Positions 32,872-45,400 are shown, counted from the first letter of the stretch. The stretch is 64,000 nt of DNA from JBMOUD01 sp049319665 (GCF_049319665.1 NZ_JBMOUD010000008.1:62001-126000); one strand, 5' to 3'. Made by a program: numbers and translations. Notes: generated from the sequence alone by a model not told the origin.

Positions 32872-33474
32872 ATGGTTCTGGTAACTCGTCCGGCCCCAGA
32901 TTTCACCGCAGCTGCTGTACTTGGCAACGGCGAAATTGTTGAAAACTTCAACTTTAAAAAACACACCAGCGGCAAAACTACCGTTGTTTTCTTCTGGCCA
33001 ATGGATTTCACCTTCGTGTGCCCTTCTGAGCTGATCGCTTTCGATCACCGTTATGAAGAGTTCAAGAGCAAAGGCGTGGAAATCGTTGGTGTGTCTTTTG
33101 ACTCAGAATTCGTACACAACGCATGGCGTAATACCCCAATCGAAAAAGGCGGTATCGGCCAGGTTAAATATGCAATGGTTGCTGACATTAAGCGTGAAAT
33201 TCAAAAAGCTTATGGCATCGAGCACCCAGATGCAGGCGTTGCACTGCGTGGTTCTTTCCTGATCGACAAAGAAGGTGTTGTTCGCCATCAGGTTGTTAAC
33301 GACCTGCCATTGGGCCGTAACATCGACGAAATGCTGCGTATGGTTGACGCGCTGCAATTCCACGAAGAGCACGGCGAAGTGTGCCCAGCTCAGTGGGAAA
33401 AAGGTAAAAAAGGCATGGGCGCGTCACCAGACGGCGTTGCTGCATACCTGACTGAAAACGCTAAAAACCTGTAA
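32872..33474 (+). CDS. tsaA: Typical 2-Cys peroxiredoxin (AhpC/TSA family)
   Basis: This thiol peroxidase reduces hydrogen peroxide and organic peroxides. The 200-residue product has the peroxidatic Cys50 in PMDFTFVCPSE and the resolving Cys171 in GEVCPAQW, so it works as a head-to-tail dimer. It belongs to the Yersinia/Serratia-type TsaA group, not the AhpC that pairs with AhpF; no reductase gene is nearby, so thioredoxin is the likely donor. It is a single gene with AAGGAG ribosome site and its own terminator. Confidence 0.93.
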   Translation: MVLVTRPAPDFTAAAVLGNGEIVENFNFKKHTSGKTTVVFFWPMDFTFVCPSELIAFDHRYEEFKSKGVEIVGVSFDSEFVHNAWRNTPIEKGGIGQVKYAMVADIKREIQKAYGIEHPDAGVALRGSFLIDKEGVVRHQVVNDLPLGRNIDEMLRMVDALQFHEEHGEVCPAQWEKGKKGMGASPDGVAAYLTENAKNL

Positions 33475-33783
33475 TAGTTTTTTAGCCTTCGGTAAGAACC
33501 GGTCAGCCTTGCTGGCCGGTTTTTTTTATGCATTTTGTTCGGTTTTTATGCCCCAGATCGCTTTCCTGTATTTTCCTCTGTTCACTCCCGCTAATTTTCG
33601 CATACTCTCAATGGGTTAAGTTTCTTTTCCTTCCACTATTTATCTATTTCTGGCCTAAGCATTGCATGACATTGTCTTGCAGTATTCACGATAAATAGCG
33701 TAGAAACTGACCTCAAAACGCAATATCAGATAAGAGTCTCTAGGCTCTGAAACAACATAGACAGGGTATCTACAGGAGTTTTC
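33475..33783. other. tsaA-ggt intergenic region
   Basis: Beyond the tsaA terminator this 309-base gap is AT-rich and presumably carries the ggt promoter. An AGGAG ribosome site precedes the ggt ATG. I see no repeat, operator or small gene. Confidence 0.5.
33497..33527 (+). terminator. tsaA terminator
   Basis: AACCGGTCAGC and GCTGGCCGGTT form a stem with a 3-base loop, followed by eight T, 20 bases after the stop codon. Confidence 0.95.
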
Positions 33784-35547
33784 ATGTTATTAAACCACTG
33801 GAAAAAACCATTAAGCTCACTGGCTTTATTAGTCAGTTTTTCACTTCACGCCGCTTCAGAACCGGCGGTGGAAGCCAAAAATGGTATGGTCGTTACCTCG
33901 CAATATCTGGCCTCTCAGGTCGGCGTTGATATTTTAAAAATGGGCGGCAACGCTATCGATGCCGCCGTGGCTGTTGGCTACGCACAGGCGGTCGTGAACC
34001 CATGTTGCGGCAATATCGGCGGCGGTGGTTTTATGACTATCCACTTGGCGGACGGTCGCGATACGTTTATCAACTTCCGTGAAATCGCCCCGGCGGCGGC
34101 CAGCGCCAATATGTACCTAGACGCCGATGGTAATGTTAAAAAAGGCGCGAGCCTGTACGGTTATCTGGCCGCTGGCGTACCAGGTACAGTGTTGGGACTT
34201 GATACCGTGCAACACGAATACGGTAAGCTAACTCGCCAGCAGGTAATGGCACCGGCAATCAGATTGGCTCGTCAGGGATTTGTGCTGACTCGCGCCGACA
34301 CCGACATTCTTGATACTACGGTAAAACGTTTTAAAGAAGATCCAGAAGCGGCACGTATTTTCCTGCGTAAAGACGGCAGTGCACTACAGCCGGGCGACAA
34401 ATTAGTGCAAAAAGATTTGGCCAATACCTTAGAAGCTATCTCCCGACGCGGCCCAGATGCTTTCTATAAAGGTAAAATTCCAGCGGCGGTTGAAGCGGCG
34501 GCGAAAAAAGGCGGCGGTATTTTAACCGCCGCAGACTTTGCCAACTATAAAGTCACTGAAACCGCACCTATTACCTGTAGCTACCGCGGGTATAAATTTG
34601 TCTCATCACCGCCGCCAAGCTCAGGTGGCGTGACCATGTGCGAAATACTCAATATCCTTGAAGGTTACGACCTAAAAAGCATGGGCTTTAACTCGGCAGC
34701 CTCGATTCACTATATGACCGAAGCAATGCGCCACGCCTATATGGACCGCAATACCTTCTTAGGCGATCCGGCCTTTATTAATAACCCTGTCGACCACTTG
34801 CTGAGCAAGAGCTACGCGGCCGAAATCCGTAAGAAAATCGAAGCGGACAAAGCCACGCCATCGACTCAGGTTCAGCCCGGAATGGAACCTCACGAGAAAC
34901 CAGAAACCACCCATTATTCTATCGTCGATAAAGCCGGGAATGCCGTTTCCACCACGTATACCGTCAACGGCCGCTTCGGTTCAGTGGTGATTGCACCGGG
35001 CACCGGCTTCTTCCTCAATGACGAAATGGACGATTTCACCACCAAAGTCGGTGAAAAAAATCTGTATGGATTGGTGCAAGGCACACGTAATGCTATCGCC
35101 CCCGGTAAGCGCCCACTATCATCAATGAGCCCGAGTTTAATCACTAAAGACGGTAAAATCTTTATGGTTCTGGGCTCTCCAGGCGGTTCACGCATCATCA
35201 CCATTACCTTGCAGACCGCACTGAACGTGATTGATTACGGCATGGCACCGCAAGAAGCGGTTAACGCTCCGCGCATTCATCACCAATGGTTGCCAGATGA
35301 AGTCTACTATGAGCAACGCGGCGTCTCAGCTGACAGTCTGAACCTGCTGCAAAAAATGGGCTACAAAATGGTTGAGCAAACCCCTTGGGGCGCGGCTGAG
35401 CTGATTCTTGTGGGATTAAAAGGCATGTCTGGCGTTGTCCCTGCCAACTCAGGTAATGACTCCGCAGTATCCGGTTTAGTGCGAGAAGGTTACTTCTACG
35501 GCGCGAATGACGTTCGTCGCCCGGCTGGCGCGGCTATCGGTTATTAA
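33784..35547 (+). CDS. ggt: Gamma-glutamyltranspeptidase precursor
   Basis: Ggt cleaves glutathione and other gamma-glutamyl compounds in the periplasm. The 587-residue precursor has a signal peptide (about 1-24). It cuts itself between Glu374 and the nucleophile Thr375 in ETTHYSIVDKAGNA to form large and small subunits. PLSSMSP and GSPGGSRIITITLQ of the oxyanion and substrate site are present. E. coli ggt lies elsewhere on the chromosome, so its place between tsaA and proY is lineage-specific. It stands alone, convergent with proY. Confidence 0.97.
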   Translation: MLLNHWKKPLSSLALLVSFSLHAASEPAVEAKNGMVVTSQYLASQVGVDILKMGGNAIDAAVAVGYAQAVVNPCCGNIGGGGFMTIHLADGRDTFINFREIAPAAASANMYLDADGNVKKGASLYGYLAAGVPGTVLGLDTVQHEYGKLTRQQVMAPAIRLARQGFVLTRADTDILDTTVKRFKEDPEAARIFLRKDGSALQPGDKLVQKDLANTLEAISRRGPDAFYKGKIPAAVEAAAKKGGGILTAADFANYKVTETAPITCSYRGYKFVSSPPPSSGGVTMCEILNILEGYDLKSMGFNSAASIHYMTEAMRHAYMDRNTFLGDPAFINNPVDHLLSKSYAAEIRKKIEADKATPSTQVQPGMEPHEKPETTHYSIVDKAGNAVSTTYTVNGRFGSVVIAPGTGFFLNDEMDDFTTKVGEKNLYGLVQGTRNAIAPGKRPLSSMSPSLITKDGKIFMVLGSPGGSRIITITLQTALNVIDYGMAPQEAVNAPRIHHQWLPDEVYYEQRGVSADSLNLLQKMGYKMVEQTPWGAAELILVGLKGMSGVVPANSGNDSAVSGLVREGYFYGANDVRRPAGAAIGY

Positions 35548-35567
35548 TACATTGATTTAAAATGATA

Positions 35568-35597
35568 AAAAAGGGTAAGCAAGTGCTTACCCTTTTT
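35568..35597. terminator. Bidirectional terminator ggt/proY
   Basis: AAAAAGGGTAAGCA and TGCTTACCCTTTTT are perfect 14-base arms with a 2-base loop between convergent genes. Confidence 0.94.
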
Positions 35598-35617
35598 AAT
35601 GCCAGTAAAGAGGAGCG

Positions 35618-37006
35618 TTAAGCTCTCTTCCTGCGCTGCATGATCCAATAACTCACGACGAGCAGCAGCACCCAAACAATTCCGGCGTATAGCGCCACGC
35701 GGGTATCTGGGAAATAGCCAATCAGACCAATAATAAAGAACAGGAAAATAATACCAATGACCGAGGTGAAAACCCCGCCGCGTAATGGGAAAGCCAGCTC
35801 AGCCGCCTGTTGACGGCTCAACGAACGACGGAAGCCAATCTGTGAGAACAGGATCATAATCCACACCCACACCGTAGCAAAGGTCGCCAGCGAGGCAATC
35901 ACTAGGAACACGTTCTCCGGCATAATGTAGTTGAGGTAAACCGCGACTAACATCGCGGCTAGCATCACCACGACTGAGACCCAAGGAATGCCATTTTTCG
36001 ACACTTTGGTGAACATTTTTGGCGCCTGTCCCTGCTCCGCCAGGCCGTGCAACATACGCCCGACACCAAATACATCACTATTAATCGCTGAAAGCGACGC
36101 CGTAATGACCACAAAGTTGAGAATACCGGCTGCCGCCGTGATCCCCAAATGCTGGAAGGTCAATACAAACGGACTGCCCTGATTGCCCACCTGATTCCAA
36201 GGGTAGATACACATAATCACAAACAGTGTGCCAACGTAAAACAACAAGATACGCCAAGGCACTGAGTTGATAGCTTGCGGAATGGACTTCTTCGGATTAT
36301 CGGCTTCACCCGCGGTAATACCGATAATTTCAATGCCGCCGTAGGCAAACATCACCATTTGTAGCGATAGAATCGTCCCTAACCAACCATTGCTAAAGAA
36401 GCCGCCGTTGCTCCACAGATTATGAATTCCCGTTGGTTGCCCGGCGTTACCAATCCCCCAGAAGATAATGCCGAAACCGGCCAGAATCATCAAAATGATG
36501 GTCAGCACTTTGAACAACGAGAACCAAAACTCCAGCTCGCCGAATACCTTGACGCTCAGCAGGTTAATACCACCAATAATCAATACCACGCTTAATACCC
36601 AAATCCAGTGCGGTACGCCGGGGAACCACAGCCCCATATAGATACCAAAAGCGGTAACATCGGCGATCGCCACGATCAGAATCTCGAAGCAGTAACTCCA
36701 GCCGGTAATATAACCAGCGATAGGTCCAAGATAGTCTTGTGCATAGCGAGAGAAGGAGCTGCTTTGCGGGTTATTAACCGACATCTCCCCCAGCGCGCGC
36801 ATGATAATAAAAGCGACAATGCCACCGACAATATAAGCCAGTAACACACTCGGCCCCGCCATCTTGATGGCATCTGCCGATCCATAAAACAAACCGGTGC
36901 CAATAGCAGAACCTAGCGCCATAAATCTTATGTGCCGAGCATTTAATCCGCGTTTTAATTTGGGTTGCTGAGGGGTGACATCTTGCTGATTACTCAATGG
37001 GTGCAT
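35618..37006 (-). CDS. proY: Amino acid permease ProY
   Basis: ProY is an APC-superfamily inner-membrane permease described as a cryptic proline transporter. The 462-residue protein begins with a hydrophilic tail and then [31 protein letters not shown], the signature of the aromatic/proline subgroup. Twelve membrane segments are visible. The brnQ-proY order downstream of phoBR matches E. coli. About 240 bases and two hairpins separate it from brnQ. Confidence 0.95.
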   Translation of the reverse strand: MHPLSNQQDVTPQQPKLKRGLNARHIRFMALGSAIGTGLFYGSADAIKMAGPSVLLAYIVGGIVAFIIMRALGEMSVNNPQSSSFSRYAQDYLGPIAGYITGWSYCFEILIVAIADVTAFGIYMGLWFPGVPHWIWVLSVVLIIGGINLLSVKVFGELEFWFSLFKVLTIILMILAGFGIIFWGIGNAGQPTGIHNLWSNGGFFSNGWLGTILSLQMVMFAYGGIEIIGITAGEADNPKKSIPQAINSVPWRILLFYVGTLFVIMCIYPWNQVGNQGSPFVLTFQHLGITAAAGILNFVVITASLSAINSDVFGVGRMLHGLAEQGQAPKMFTKVSKNGIPWVSVVVMLAAMLVAVYLNYIMPENVFLVIASLATFATVWVWIMILFSQIGFRRSLSRQQAAELAFPLRGGVFTSVIGIIFLFFIIGLIGYFPDTRVALYAGIVWVLLLVVSYWIMQRRKRA

Positions 37007-37152
37007 CCTGCCTCCGGTTTAACTGATTAATTTTCAAGACCAGATTGTCTGGATTAATGGCAGATGCTAGCAGGCCACGAGAAGAATTCTGTGACCAATT
37101 CGTTAAATCTCTTAACATGTATATACAGATGCTGTCGAGTTCACATAAACAA

Positions 37153-37187
37153 CAACCGAATCCCTTCTCCATGAAGTGATTCGGTTG
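37153..37187. terminator. Hairpin between brnQ and proY
   Basis: CAACCGAATC and GATTCGGTTG pair around a 15-base loop. It may attenuate read-through from brnQ into proY; a T run is lacking. Confidence 0.5.
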
Positions 37188-37208
37188 CGGCGTGGCATAA
37201 AGGCGGTG

Positions 37209-37244
37209 AATACCCCGTCATACTTGAAGCACGACGGGGATATT
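37209..37244. repeat. ERIC-end hairpin downstream of brnQ
   Basis: AATACCCCGTC and GACGGGGATATT pair, with CATACTTGAAG in the loop. The words GTCATACTTGAAG and ACGGG are typical ERIC ends, so this is a relic. It starts 3 bases beyond the brnQ stop and could serve as its transcript end. Confidence 0.55.
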
Positions 37245-37247
37245 GAC

Positions 37248-38567
37248 TTACTGATGCACTGATACACTGCGCGGGCCAGCCGTGCGGTCATAAATACCAA
37301 TCACGACGAGTACCAGCAACGTAGGTGGCAACCAAGCCAAGCCTTGTTCTGCTAGCGGCAGCTTATCGACCCAGAGCGGTAGCAGCGCTTTAAAGGCTGA
37401 CGCTTTAATTGCATCGATAATCCCGAACAGCAAACTGACCAACATGACAGGGGCGACAATACGTGAGCGGTTATTCCACCAACGCAGCGTGAAGCTCAAT
37501 ACCACCAGCGTAATACACGGAGGATAAATACCGGTCAGCACTGGAATTGATACCTTAATCAGTTCACTCAGTCCCAGATTTGAGACCACCATAGAGAACA
37601 GACCTAAGATAAACACCAGGGAGCGGTATGACAGCGGCAGGTGCAGAGCGAAGAACTCCGCGCACGCACAGGTCAGGCCAACCGCCGTTACCATACAAGC
37701 GATGAAGATCAGTGCGGCCAGGAAGAAGCTGCCCAATCCACCAAAGGTATGTTGTACATATGCGTGCAAGATCACCGCACCGTTTTGCGCATCAGGTACC
37801 AGACTGGCGCTATCCTGGCCCAGTTTAAACAGGCTCAAGTACACCAGCATCAAACCCGCACCGGCAATCAGCCCTGCCAAAACGGTATAACGAGTGAGCA
37901 ACTTCGCTTCGGTTACGCCACGAGAACGCGCCGCGTTAACAATCACGATACCAAAGACCAGTGCGCCCAACGTGTCCATGGTCAGATAGCCGTTAACAAA
38001 GCCATTAGAGAAGGGATCGTTTTGATAAGCTGGCGTCGCGGCAATTTCTGTTCCGGCAGGCCACAGAACGGCAGCAATACCCAAAATAGCCAAAGCAACA
38101 ATTTTCAGTGGCGCAAGGATATGACCCACGGTATCCAACAAACGGCCAGGATAGAGTGAAATCAAAATGACTAACGCGAAATAAATCAGGCTATAAATCA
38201 GCAGCGGCAGTGCACCATCGCCGGTTAGCGGAGCAATCCCCAACTCGAAGGATACTGTCGCTGTACGCGGGGCTGCGAAGAGTGGGCCAACGGCTAAATA
38301 ACACACCGTCGCCAGTACTAAGCCTGCGGTACGGCCAATCGGTGAACTCAAGCCATCAATGCCGCCGCCAACACGCGCCAGCGCAATCACGGTCATGACG
38401 GGCAAGCCCACTGCGGTGATCATAAATCCGGCAGCTGCCCACCAGACATTCTGCCCGGCTTGCAATCCAACCATCGGTGGGAAAATGATATTTCCCGCCC
38501 CGACGAATAACGCAAAGGTCATGAAACCCAGCGCCCAAACGTCCTTACTTGTTAATCGATAATTCAT
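37248..38567 (-). CDS. brnQ: Branched-chain amino acid transporter BrnQ
   Basis: BrnQ imports leucine, isoleucine and valine with a cation (LIV-II system). The 439-residue length equals that of E. coli BrnQ, with the family start [30 protein letters not shown] and about twelve membrane segments. It follows phoR after a terminator, so it is expected to have its own promoter in the 440-base gap upstream. Confidence 0.97.
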   Translation of the reverse strand: MNYRLTSKDVWALGFMTFALFVGAGNIIFPPMVGLQAGQNVWWAAAGFMITAVGLPVMTVIALARVGGGIDGLSSPIGRTAGLVLATVCYLAVGPLFAAPRTATVSFELGIAPLTGDGALPLLIYSLIYFALVILISLYPGRLLDTVGHILAPLKIVALAILGIAAVLWPAGTEIAATPAYQNDPFSNGFVNGYLTMDTLGALVFGIVIVNAARSRGVTEAKLLTRYTVLAGLIAGAGLMLVYLSLFKLGQDSASLVPDAQNGAVILHAYVQHTFGGLGSFFLAALIFIACMVTAVGLTCACAEFFALHLPLSYRSLVFILGLFSMVVSNLGLSELIKVSIPVLTGIYPPCITLVVLSFTLRWWNNRSRIVAPVMLVSLLFGIIDAIKASAFKALLPLWVDKLPLAEQGLAWLPPTLLVLVVIGIYDRTAGPRSVSVHQ

Positions 38568-39009
38568 AATTGGTGCCGTGTTACCTGTTCAAAAGGATAA
38601 AACGCCTGGTGACGATTATCATCCACTGTCTAAAAGGATATGCCCAAGTTACTTCGGATGCAGAAGGCTATGTTCTTAGGGAGCTCTGTTTTTATGGAGC
38701 TATATAGCTATAAAGCCGTACAGATATGCAGGAAGTGTCGGGGAGCAACGGCGCTTAAGGTAAACGTTTATAGTGCGGAAAGGCAAGGCTGGATCATAAA
38801 AGCAGAGATTTCCACTGCACAATTATGCAGAATCAGTAATTAATGCCAGTTAAATCAAAAAACACGCCATTTGATGTGTATTATTTTTGAGCAATGATGA
38901 GCGTGTTATGCGCTAAAAAACGAAAAAGTGCGTGAAATAACCAAAAATTCAGCATTTCACACACTTTTATGATGCCTTTAAACGGTAACTTTCCGCTAAG
39001 TCGTGGAAC
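38568..39009. other. phoR-brnQ intergenic region
   Basis: This 442-base gap holds the phoBR terminator at its right and otherwise AT-rich sequence that presumably includes the brnQ promoter. A 67-codon forward frame at 38640 has no ribosome site or family resemblance. No repeat was recognised. Confidence 0.5.
38914..38968 (-). terminator. phoBR terminator
   Basis: Fifteen-base arms (38924-38938 and 38954-38968) pair with one G-T position, and the reverse strand then reads TTTTTCGTTTTTT. It lies about 40 bases after the phoR stop. Confidence 0.88.
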
Positions 39010-40332
39010 TTATTTATTCTTAACGAAAATTTCAGCTTGTTGTGTATGAGGCACAATAAACCGCTGCGGCAAGGTAAAGGTGAAACAACTGCCGACGCCC
39101 ATTTGGCTGATAATATCCAACCGAGCATGGTGATGACTTAGCGCATGCTTCACGATTGCCAGCCCCAATCCACTGCCTCCGGTTTGCCGCGAACGTGCTC
39201 TATCGACTCGGTAGAAACGTTCGGTTAAACGTGGGATATGCTGTGCTTCAATGCCGGGTCCGTTATCTTTTACTTCGAATTTAGCGCCCTGCGGTGTTTG
39301 CTGCCAACTCACCTCAATGCGCGTGCCTTCTGGCGTATGATTCACCGAGTTATAAACCAGATTGGAAACAGCACTTCGCAACTGGTCATTGTTGCCAAAT
39401 ACCTTGAGCTGGTTATTAACGGTAAAGACAATCTCGTGGCGACCTGAACTTAACGTCTGTGCTTCACGCTCGATCATGCCTAACATTACCGGAACATCGA
39501 CTCGCTCATTCAAATCGATATTAGTGGCCGCTTCAATTCTCGATAAGGTGAGCAGTTGCTTGACCAACCCATCCATTCGTCGCGTCTGTTCTTGCATGGT
39601 ATCTAAGGCTTTACTGCGGAAAGGCTCTTCGAGCTTCGCCTCCACCATCATTTCTAAATAGCCTTGCACCACGGTTAGCGGGGTACGTAATTCGTGACTA
39701 ACATTAGCAAAGAAGTTGCGCCTAGCTCCTTCTAACTGATGCATTTGTGTCACATCACGCGCCACCATCAACAGCTGACCTTCAGAATATGGCATGACAC
39801 GGAACTCAACATGATGCTCATTATTGAGCTGCAAATTCAGCGCTCGGCTAAAATCACGACTCTGTATCCACAAACGAAACTCAGGATAACGCACCAGATT
39901 GAAGATATGCTGGCCATTATCTTCCGGCCAACGAAAGCCCAGTAATACCTGCGCCAGTCCGTTACACCAGAAAATATTGCCCTCTTCCGTGGTCAGCACC
40001 ACTGCATCAGGCAAAGATTCAGCCCCGCTGCGAAAGCGCTTAATCAGCAACGCTAATTCACGGCGACGACGGCGATTACGCATCTGCATCTGGTTTAGAC
40101 CATAAAACAGCGGCTCCCAGCTCCAAATCCCGCTAGGCGGCGTAATGCTGCGATCCAGCCACAGCCAATGAGAAAGTTTTAGCTGGTTATAGTAGTTCCA
40201 GCCCAGTGCCGCAAATACCGACACTAAGAGTAGATAAGGGAGATGGCCAATAAAAATGGCGAGAATAAACGCAGGTAAGCAAAATAAAAACAACTCACCC
40301 GCGAGGCGCTTCCATGATAGGCGTTCTAACAC
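39010..40332 (-). CDS. phoR: Phosphate regulon sensor kinase PhoR
   Basis: PhoR is the membrane sensor kinase that phosphorylates PhoB under phosphate limitation. The 440 residues show two N-terminal membrane spans (about 12-45), a Cys-containing PAS domain (about 100-200), His213 in [16 protein letters not shown] and the ATPase blocks [16 protein letters not shown] and [12 protein letters not shown]. It lies 22 bases after phoB. The pst-phoU genes that signal to PhoR are not in this window. Confidence 0.98.
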   Translation of the reverse strand: MLERLSWKRLAGELFLFCLPAFILAIFIGHLPYLLLVSVFAALGWNYYNQLKLSHWLWLDRSITPPSGIWSWEPLFYGLNQMQMRNRRRRRELALLIKRFRSGAESLPDAVVLTTEEGNIFWCNGLAQVLLGFRWPEDNGQHIFNLVRYPEFRLWIQSRDFSRALNLQLNNEHHVEFRVMPYSEGQLLMVARDVTQMHQLEGARRNFFANVSHELRTPLTVVQGYLEMMVEAKLEEPFRSKALDTMQEQTRRMDGLVKQLLTLSRIEAATNIDLNERVDVPVMLGMIEREAQTLSSGRHEIVFTVNNQLKVFGNNDQLRSAVSNLVYNSVNHTPEGTRIEVSWQQTPQGAKFEVKDNGPGIEAQHIPRLTERFYRVDRARSRQTGGSGLGLAIVKHALSHHHARLDIISQMGVGSCFTFTLPQRFIVPHTQQAEIFVKNK

Positions 40333-40354
40333 ACGGTTTCCCCGTAGAAACTAA

Positions 40355-41044
40355 TCAATAGCGCGTTGAAAAACGGTACCCGGTTCCGCGAACGGTTTGG
40401 ATCATCCGGTCGTGACCGCTCACTTCCAACGCTTTGCGTAAACGGCGGATATGTACATCGACTGTACGATCCTCCACATAAACGTTAGTGCCCCAAACAT
40501 TATTCAGCAGCTGCTCACGGCTATAAACGCGTTCAGAATGCGTCATAAAGAAATGAAGTAGTTTAAATTCGGTAGGCCCCATGTCAAGCGCCTGCTCATT
40601 AGCAACCACTCGGTGAGAGGAAGGATCAAGGCTTAAACCTTGCATATCGATCACTTCTTCAACAGCCATTGGGGAAATACGACGCATCACCGCTTTAATA
40701 CGCGCCACTAATTCTTTCGGAGAAAACGGTTTGGTGATGTAATCATCCGCACCCACTTCCAAGCCGCGAACCCGATCTTCTTCTTCGCCACGGGCGGTAA
40801 GCATCATGACCGGGATCTCCCGTGTCAACGCCTCACGTTTAAGATGTTTAATAAACTGAATGCCAGAACCACCAGGCAACATCCAGTCTAGCAAGATGAG
40901 TTCAGGGAAGGGTTCGATTAAACGGCTGACAGCAGAGTCATAATCTTCTGCCTCTACGGCGTGATAGCCATTTTGCTCTAATACAAAACACACCATCTCG
41001 CGGATTGGTGCCTCATCTTCAACAACTAATATGCGTCTTGCCAT
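40355..41044 (-). CDS. phoB: Phosphate regulon response regulator PhoB
   Basis: PhoB activates the Pho regulon when phosphorylated by PhoR. The start at 41044 ([17 protein letters not shown]) gives 229 residues, the E. coli length; a longer in-phase frame extends across its own promoter and is rejected. Asp53 in LLDWMLPGG is the phosphorylation site, and the OmpR-type winged helix with [10 protein letters not shown] lies at the C-terminus. A near-consensus Pho box upstream indicates autoregulation. Confidence 0.98.
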   Translation of the reverse strand: MARRILVVEDEAPIREMVCFVLEQNGYHAVEAEDYDSAVSRLIEPFPELILLDWMLPGGSGIQFIKHLKREALTREIPVMMLTARGEEEDRVRGLEVGADDYITKPFSPKELVARIKAVMRRISPMAVEEVIDMQGLSLDPSSHRVVANEQALDMGPTEFKLLHFFMTHSERVYSREQLLNNVWGTNVYVEDRTVDVHIRRLRKALEVSGHDRMIQTVRGTGYRFSTRY

Positions 41045-41107
41045 CGTGGAACCTGCCAATAAGTTAGCGATCTTTATTTGATTGCGAGCAACATTATGCG
41101 TCAGTTT

Positions 41108-41126
41108 TGTGACATATTTATGAAAA
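41108..41126 (-). promoter_or_regulatory. Pho box upstream of phoB
   Basis: The reverse strand reads TTTTCATAAATATGTCACA, matching the 19-base consensus CTGTCATAAATCTGTCACA at 16 positions. It lies about 64 bases upstream of the phoB ATG, the place expected for PhoB autoactivation. Confidence 0.85.
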
Positions 41127-41265
41127 TCATTACAAGCCGAAGTTAAGTGTAGTAAACATGTCTGGCTTGCGTCATACAAATATCATTTCCTGATTTTTCA
41201 ACGACAACCACCCAATACGACGTTTATAATTAACGACACTATTTTCCTCTAACCATGAGAACGCG

Positions 41266-42492
41266 ATGCGCCTGATTCATACTGCCGACTGGCACCTCGG
41301 CCAATACTTTTTCACCAAAAGCCGAGCGCCAGAGCACCAAGCCTTTTTACGCTGGCTTATCGAGCAAGTTGAACAGCATCAGGTTGATGGCGTTATCGTC
41401 GCCGGCGATATTTTTGATACCGGCTCGCCGCCTAGCTATGCCCGTGAATTGTATAATCGCTTTGTAGTTGAGCTACAACGCACCGGCTGCCAGCTCATTA
41501 TTTTGGCGGGTAATCATGATTCCGTCGCCACGCTTAATGAATCTCGTGAGCTGCTCTCTTGCCTCAATACCAAGGTTATTGCCACCGTCAGCGACGATTT
41601 ATCGCAGCAAATTATGGTGCTCAATAACCGCAACGGCCAGCCGGGGGCAATTGTCTGCGCCGTGCCATTTTTACGCCCGCGCGACCTGCTTGCCAGTCAG
41701 GCGGGACAATCGGGTAATGACAAACAACTGGCCTTGCAAGAAGCCATTGCCGCGCACTACGCCAGTTTGTACCAAGCGGCGCTGGCCGAGCGCGAACGCC
41801 TGGGGGTTGCGCTACCGATTATCGCCACCGGCCATCTGACCACCGTTGGTGTCACCACATCCGATTCAGTACGTGATATCTATATCGGTACGCTGGATGC
41901 CTTCCCGGCACAGGCGTTTCCCCCAGCCGATTACGTCGCACTCGGCCATATTCATCGCGCGCAGTGCGTGGCCAAAAGCCAGCATATTCGTTACAGCGGC
42001 TCGCCAATTGCCCTAAGTTTTGATGAGTTAAACAGCCCCAAAAGCGTCTATTTGCTGGAGTTTAGCCAGAATGCGCTGAGCACCGTAGACGCGCTGCCCG
42101 TGCCGACTTACCAGCCGATGCAGATGATCAAAGGAACTTTGGCCGATATTGAGCAGCAATTAGCCGCTTTCGCTGGGAAAGAGGACGACAAAACCGTCTG
42201 GCTGGATATCGAAGTGGCGACCCAGGATTATCTCAGCGATATTCAACGGCGCATTCAAGCGCTCACCGCCGATCTGCCGGTAGAAGTGGTGTTGCTGCGA
42301 CGCAGCAAAGAACAACGACAAAACAGCCTGCAACAGCAGGAAAAAGAGACGCTCACCGAGTTAAGCGTGAGCGAGGTGTTTGAACGCCGATTAGCGCAGG
42401 AAAACAGCGACACGGAAAATCGTCATGACCGGATGCGTACCCTGTTTGCCCAAATCGTTGAACAGGTTGCCAGCGGCGAGGATGCCCAATGA
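41266..42492 (+). CDS. sbcD: Exonuclease subunit SbcD
   Basis: SbcD is the Mre11-type nuclease of the SbcCD complex, which cuts DNA hairpins and processes blocked ends. The 408-residue product has the calcineurin-like metal motifs HTADWHLGQ (5-13), [16 protein letters not shown] and LGHIHRAQ. It is divergent from phoB, and its stop overlaps the sbcC start as ATGA, which implies coupled translation. Confidence 0.98.
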   Translation: MRLIHTADWHLGQYFFTKSRAPEHQAFLRWLIEQVEQHQVDGVIVAGDIFDTGSPPSYARELYNRFVVELQRTGCQLIILAGNHDSVATLNESRELLSCLNTKVIATVSDDLSQQIMVLNNRNGQPGAIVCAVPFLRPRDLLASQAGQSGNDKQLALQEAIAAHYASLYQAALAERERLGVALPIIATGHLTTVGVTTSDSVRDIYIGTLDAFPAQAFPPADYVALGHIHRAQCVAKSQHIRYSGSPIALSFDELNSPKSVYLLEFSQNALSTVDALPVPTYQPMQMIKGTLADIEQQLAAFAGKEDDKTVWLDIEVATQDYLSDIQRRIQALTADLPVEVVLLRRSKEQRQNSLQQQEKETLTELSVSEVFERRLAQENSDTENRHDRMRTLFAQIVEQVASGEDAQ

Positions 42493-45400
42493 AAATTTTG
42501 AGCCTGCGTTTAAAAAATCTTAATTCACTGGAAGGCGAATGGAAAATCGACTTCACCGCCGAGCCTTTTGCCAGCAACGGTCTGTTTGCTATTACCGGCC
42601 CGACCGGCGCGGGGAAAACCACTCTGCTCGATGCCATTTGTCTGGCGCTCTATCACCAAACGCCGCGCCTTAACGTGACACCGACGCAGAATGAGTTAAT
42701 GACGCGTCATACTGCTGAATCACTGGCAGAAGTAGAATTCGAAGTCAAAGGCGTCGGCTACCGTGCTTTTTGGAGCCAGCGGCGGGCAAAAATGTCGCCA
42801 GACGGTAATTTACAAGCGCCAAAAGTTGAGCTGGCGCTGCTGGCAGACGGCAAAATTATTGCTGATAAAGTCCGAGATAAGCTCGATCGCATTGCCGAAC
42901 TCACCGGGCTGGATTTTGGCCGCTTCACCAAATCGATGATGCTATCGCAGGGACAGTTTGCCGCTTTTCTCAATGCTGATGCCAATGATCGTGCCGAACT
43001 GCTCGAAGAGTTAACCGGTACAGAAATCTACGGCCTGTTGTCCGAACGCGTATTTGAACAAAATAAAGAAGCCAAAATTACGCTCGATGGCTTACATCAG
43101 CGCATGGCCGGTATCGAACTGCTGAGCGAAGAACAGCGCCAAACGCTGGAAACAGAATTAGCCGCGCTGAATACCCAGGAATCGAACCTCGGCCAGCAGG
43201 CGCAGCAGCGTCAACAGGATCTTAACTGGCTGCAACAGTGGCAGCAGGTGCAACAAAAGCATCGCCAATCACAGCAACGTTTAACGGCGGCAGAACAAGA
43301 AAGCGCCGCAGCCGCACCACAGTTACAACAACTGGCACGTAGCGAACCGGCAGAAAAACTGCGGCCACTGCTCAGTGAACGTCAGCGCAGCGTGCAACAA
43401 ACCCAGCAATTACAGCATTTACTGAGCCAATTAACCCAGCAACAGGCGCAACAGGTTGCTCAAATGACGCCGCTGAATCAGGCGTTGGAACAGGCGCAAA
43501 CGGCGCGACAGCAACAAATACAACAGCAGCGCCAGCAACAGACGCTAATTGAAGAAAAAGTGTTGCCGCTGGATAGTGACATCGCGCAACGACGTAAATT
43601 GCAAGCTGATGCTCAGCAGTCGCTAGCCCAGCAGGCAGAACAGATAAAAGAGCAAAACGCCGCGCAGGAACAGCTTGCCGCAGAGCGCCAAAAGCTTGAT
43701 GCACTCAACCTTCAGCATCTGGCCAGACAAAACACGCTAACGGCAGCGTTAGCCGCTCAACAGCAGCAACAGGCTGAGCTGGAAAAGCAACATCCGCTGG
43801 CGACATTACAGCAGCAACAAGCCGAACTGGTGCAGCTACGCCCAGTACGTCAGCAGCTGTTTTCTCTCTCGCAGCTCTTTGCACCGCTGAACCGCCGCGT
43901 TGCACAACAGAGCCAGGATATTGCGCAAAATCAGACGCAATTAGCGCAAGAAGAGCAACGGCTGGGTGAGATTCGCCAACAGTGTCAAAAGCAGCTGGAG
44001 CACCTCAACGATGTGAAAGCGCGGCTGAAAAGTGAAGAGTTGATTGTCAGCCTCACGGCTGAACGCGCTAATTTGCAAAGCGGCCAAGCCTGTCCGCTGT
44101 GTGGCTCAACATCGCACCCGGCGATTGACAGTTATCAGGAGATAAAACCTTCTGAAACCGCGCAACGGGTCGAGAAGATGCAACAGGAGTTCGACGCTAT
44201 TAAAACCAGCGGTATTGAGCTGGCCGCCAGGATCAAAAGTCGCAAAGAGCAGCATTCGCGCCTGCAAGCCCAGCTGGAGCAAGACCAGCAGCAGTTAACT
44301 ACCCAGTTGGATAGCTGGCAGCAGCTCAGCGCCCCGCTAAAGCTCACCTTTGGCTTAGCGGATGCCGAGCAGATTTCGCAATGGTTAGCAGAGCTCGACC
44401 AGCAAGAACAACAGTTGCAGGCGCTTATCAGCCAACATGAACAGCTGTCTCGCAGACTGCAACAGGCCAAAGATGCGGTCAATCAAGCGTCGAGCGAACA
44501 GCAGAAAGTCCAGCAACAAAGCGCGTTGCTAGCAGAGCGATCTACGCTGACGCAGCAAAATCAGGCGAAGCTGCAAGAGCAGCTAACACACCTGCAAACG
44601 CAATTTGCTGAAGGTGAAAAAACGCTGGCTGAGCTAAACCGTCAGCGCCACGAACTGTTTGATGACCGCCAGGTTGCCCAGGTACGTGAACATTTACATC
44701 AACAGCAGCAGGCGGCGGAAAAAACGGTAAACGATGCGGCTGAATCGCTGCATAAAGCGCAGGAGCAACGCGACAAGCTGACCGGTCAAGTTGTTAGCAC
44801 ACAACAGCAAAAGTTGCAGGCTACGGAGCGTTTACAGCAGGCAGAAACTAGCTGGCAACAGGCGCTAAGCGCCAGCGAATTTGCTGATGAAGAGGCGGTG
44901 AAACAGGCTCTGCTTGACGATACGCTGCGCCAACAGTTGCAGCAACGTAAAGAGAACTTGCAACAGCAACTGACTCAGGCACAAACGCTGCTCGGTGACG
45001 CGACCCAAACACTAGAACAACATCGTCTGGCACGCCCTGCCCATCTTGCTGAAAACGAAAATTCGCTTGAGGAATTGACGGCGCAGCAAACAGAACTGTC
45101 ACAACAGATAAAAACCTTGCAGCAACGTTTAGGTGAAGTGAAAAACCAGTTAGAAAGCGATAAATTGCGACACAGCGGGCAACAGACGCTGATCGCTCAA
45201 ATTGTACAGGCGCAGGAAACCTGCGACGACTGGGGCTATCTCAACGTGATGATAGGCTCCAGCGATGGCGCAAAATTCCGTAAATTCGCGCAGGGATTAA
45301 CGCTGGATCATCTGGTTTATCTGGCCAATCGCCAGTTGGAGAAACTACACGGACGTTACCTGTTGCAGCGTAAAACCAGCGATGCACTGGAACTACAAGT

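Noticed and set aside
38640..38843. Forward 67-codon frame between phoR and brnQ
   Set aside because: No ribosome site, no family resemblance and no conserved composition.
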